A stretch of DNA of 64,000 nucleotides from Solidesulfovibrio carbinolicus (GTDB lineage Bacteria > Desulfobacterota > Desulfovibrionia > Desulfovibrionales > Desulfovibrionaceae), in NCBI RefSeq assembly GCF_004135975.1, contig NZ_CP026538.1:1240001-1304000 (forward strand), in the 5' to 3' direction. A model generated the notes under the pieces. That model was not told where the DNA came from and searched no databases. It saw nothing but the letters and a program-made list of their open reading frames with translations. Positions 63,750 through 64,000 of this stretch are shown here, piece after piece. Position 1 is the first letter of the stretch. Every line of letters begins with the position of its first letter. Position numbers and translations under genes: made by a program.

Positions 63750-64000
63750 AATCCACGAGATGGAAAACGCGCTGGTGGCCAGACTCGAACCCCTTCGGGA
63801 CAGCCACGGCGTGCGCGAGATCAAGACCTACGGCGACGATCTGGCTCCCGAGCAGCTGCCCAAGCTCTTGCCCAACCTGCCGGCCTTGCTCGTGGTCTAC
63901 GCCGGTTCGGTCATCGTGGATCACGGCCAGCGCCAGGTCGACCGGGGAGCCTACTTCGTTTTTGCCTGCGCCAAGTCGCTTCGCAGCAACCAGGACGCCC
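63742..64000 (+). CDS. DUF1834 protein (Mu gp37-like), cut by the window edge
   Basis: The first 86 residues are present (MVEIHEMENALVARLEPLRD, then LPNLPALLVVYAGSVIVDHG). It overlaps the gpG-like gene by 8 nt. The 3' end is outside the window. Confidence 0.8.
   Translation, partial: MVEIHEMENALVARLEPLRDSHGVREIKTYGDDLAPEQLPKLLPNLPALLVVYAGSVIVDHGQRQVDRGAYFVFACAKSLRSNQDA

Larger units (their letters stand above)
40391..64000. mobile_element. Mu-like transposable prophage (left part)
   Basis: The gene order is that of a Mu-type phage: repressor on the minus strand, then small regulators, DDE transposase A, ATPase B, Gam, HU, control genes, lysis, terminase pair (gp27/gp28-like), portal (gp29-like), head protein (gp30-like), protease/scaffold, capsid, gp36, gpG and gp37 homologues. 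The left end is set at 40391 (5'-TGGGGAG) because a transposase-site-like repeat begins 7 nt inside, as in Mu. The phage runs past the right edge, so tail genes and right end are not seen. Confidence 0.9.

Overview
The window is high-GC DNA (about 65% G+C by eye) that looks like a chromosome of the Desulfovibrionaceae, most likely the Solidesulfovibrio / Desulfovibrio magneticus side. The signs are a Desulfovibrio-type outer-membrane porin, a Ros/MucR-type regulator, the yicC-remA-gmk gene order, a glycyl radical enzyme locus controlled by a PocR-domain sensor kinase, and a Mu-like prophage with proteins typical of this group. The genus is an inference; no marker gene settles it.

Layout. 0-23 kb is core chromosome: a hybrid sensor kinase; a CstA-family transporter downstream of a LytS/LytR-type two-component pair (the BtsSR-BtsT theme); a CDF metal exporter divergent from a prepilin peptidase; a four-gene Mla-type lipid transport operon (permease, ATPase, MCE protein, lipoprotein); a porin; recJ; and a run of minus-strand genes mtaB, DUF4416, yicC, remA-like, gmk and a TPR gene. 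A degenerate EAL-domain gene and a MucR-family gene follow.

23.5-31.1 kb is accessory DNA downstream of an intact tRNA-Thr(CGT). The 3' part of the tRNA with its terminator is repeated at 25.7 kb (63 bp exact) and again, decayed, at 28.4 kb. This splits the region into stacked low-GC segments carrying a WG-repeat membrane protein, a large polytopic membrane protein and a secreted-type subtilase with P-domain and RTX-like tail. No integrase is left. A palindrome-flanked IS200/IS605-like remnant and one solitary type I-E-like CRISPR repeat also lie here.

31.2-39.0 kb is a catabolic module: a sigma-54 response regulator and PocR sensor kinase, divergent from a GlcG/HbpS-like protein, a diol-dehydratase-like glycyl radical enzyme and its activase. 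It is followed by a nonsense-riddled STAND NTPase pseudogene with a RHIM-like N-terminal motif.

40.39 kb to the right edge is a Mu-like transposable prophage: a probable left end with transposase-binding repeats, repressor, early regulators, MuA/MuB-like transposition genes, Gam, HU, small control proteins, an AT-richer two-gene cargo operon on the opposite strand (membrane protein plus a 15-unit TPR protein), lysis genes, terminase, portal, head morphogenesis protein, protease/scaffold, decoration protein, capsid and connector genes. The right end is outside the window.

The best candidates for something undescribed are the prophage cargo pair (49.3-53.1 kb), the RHIM-STAND pseudogene, the integrase-less tRNA islands, a 64-bp element repeated in the phage early region, and an SRP-RNA-like hairpin inside the phage late operon.
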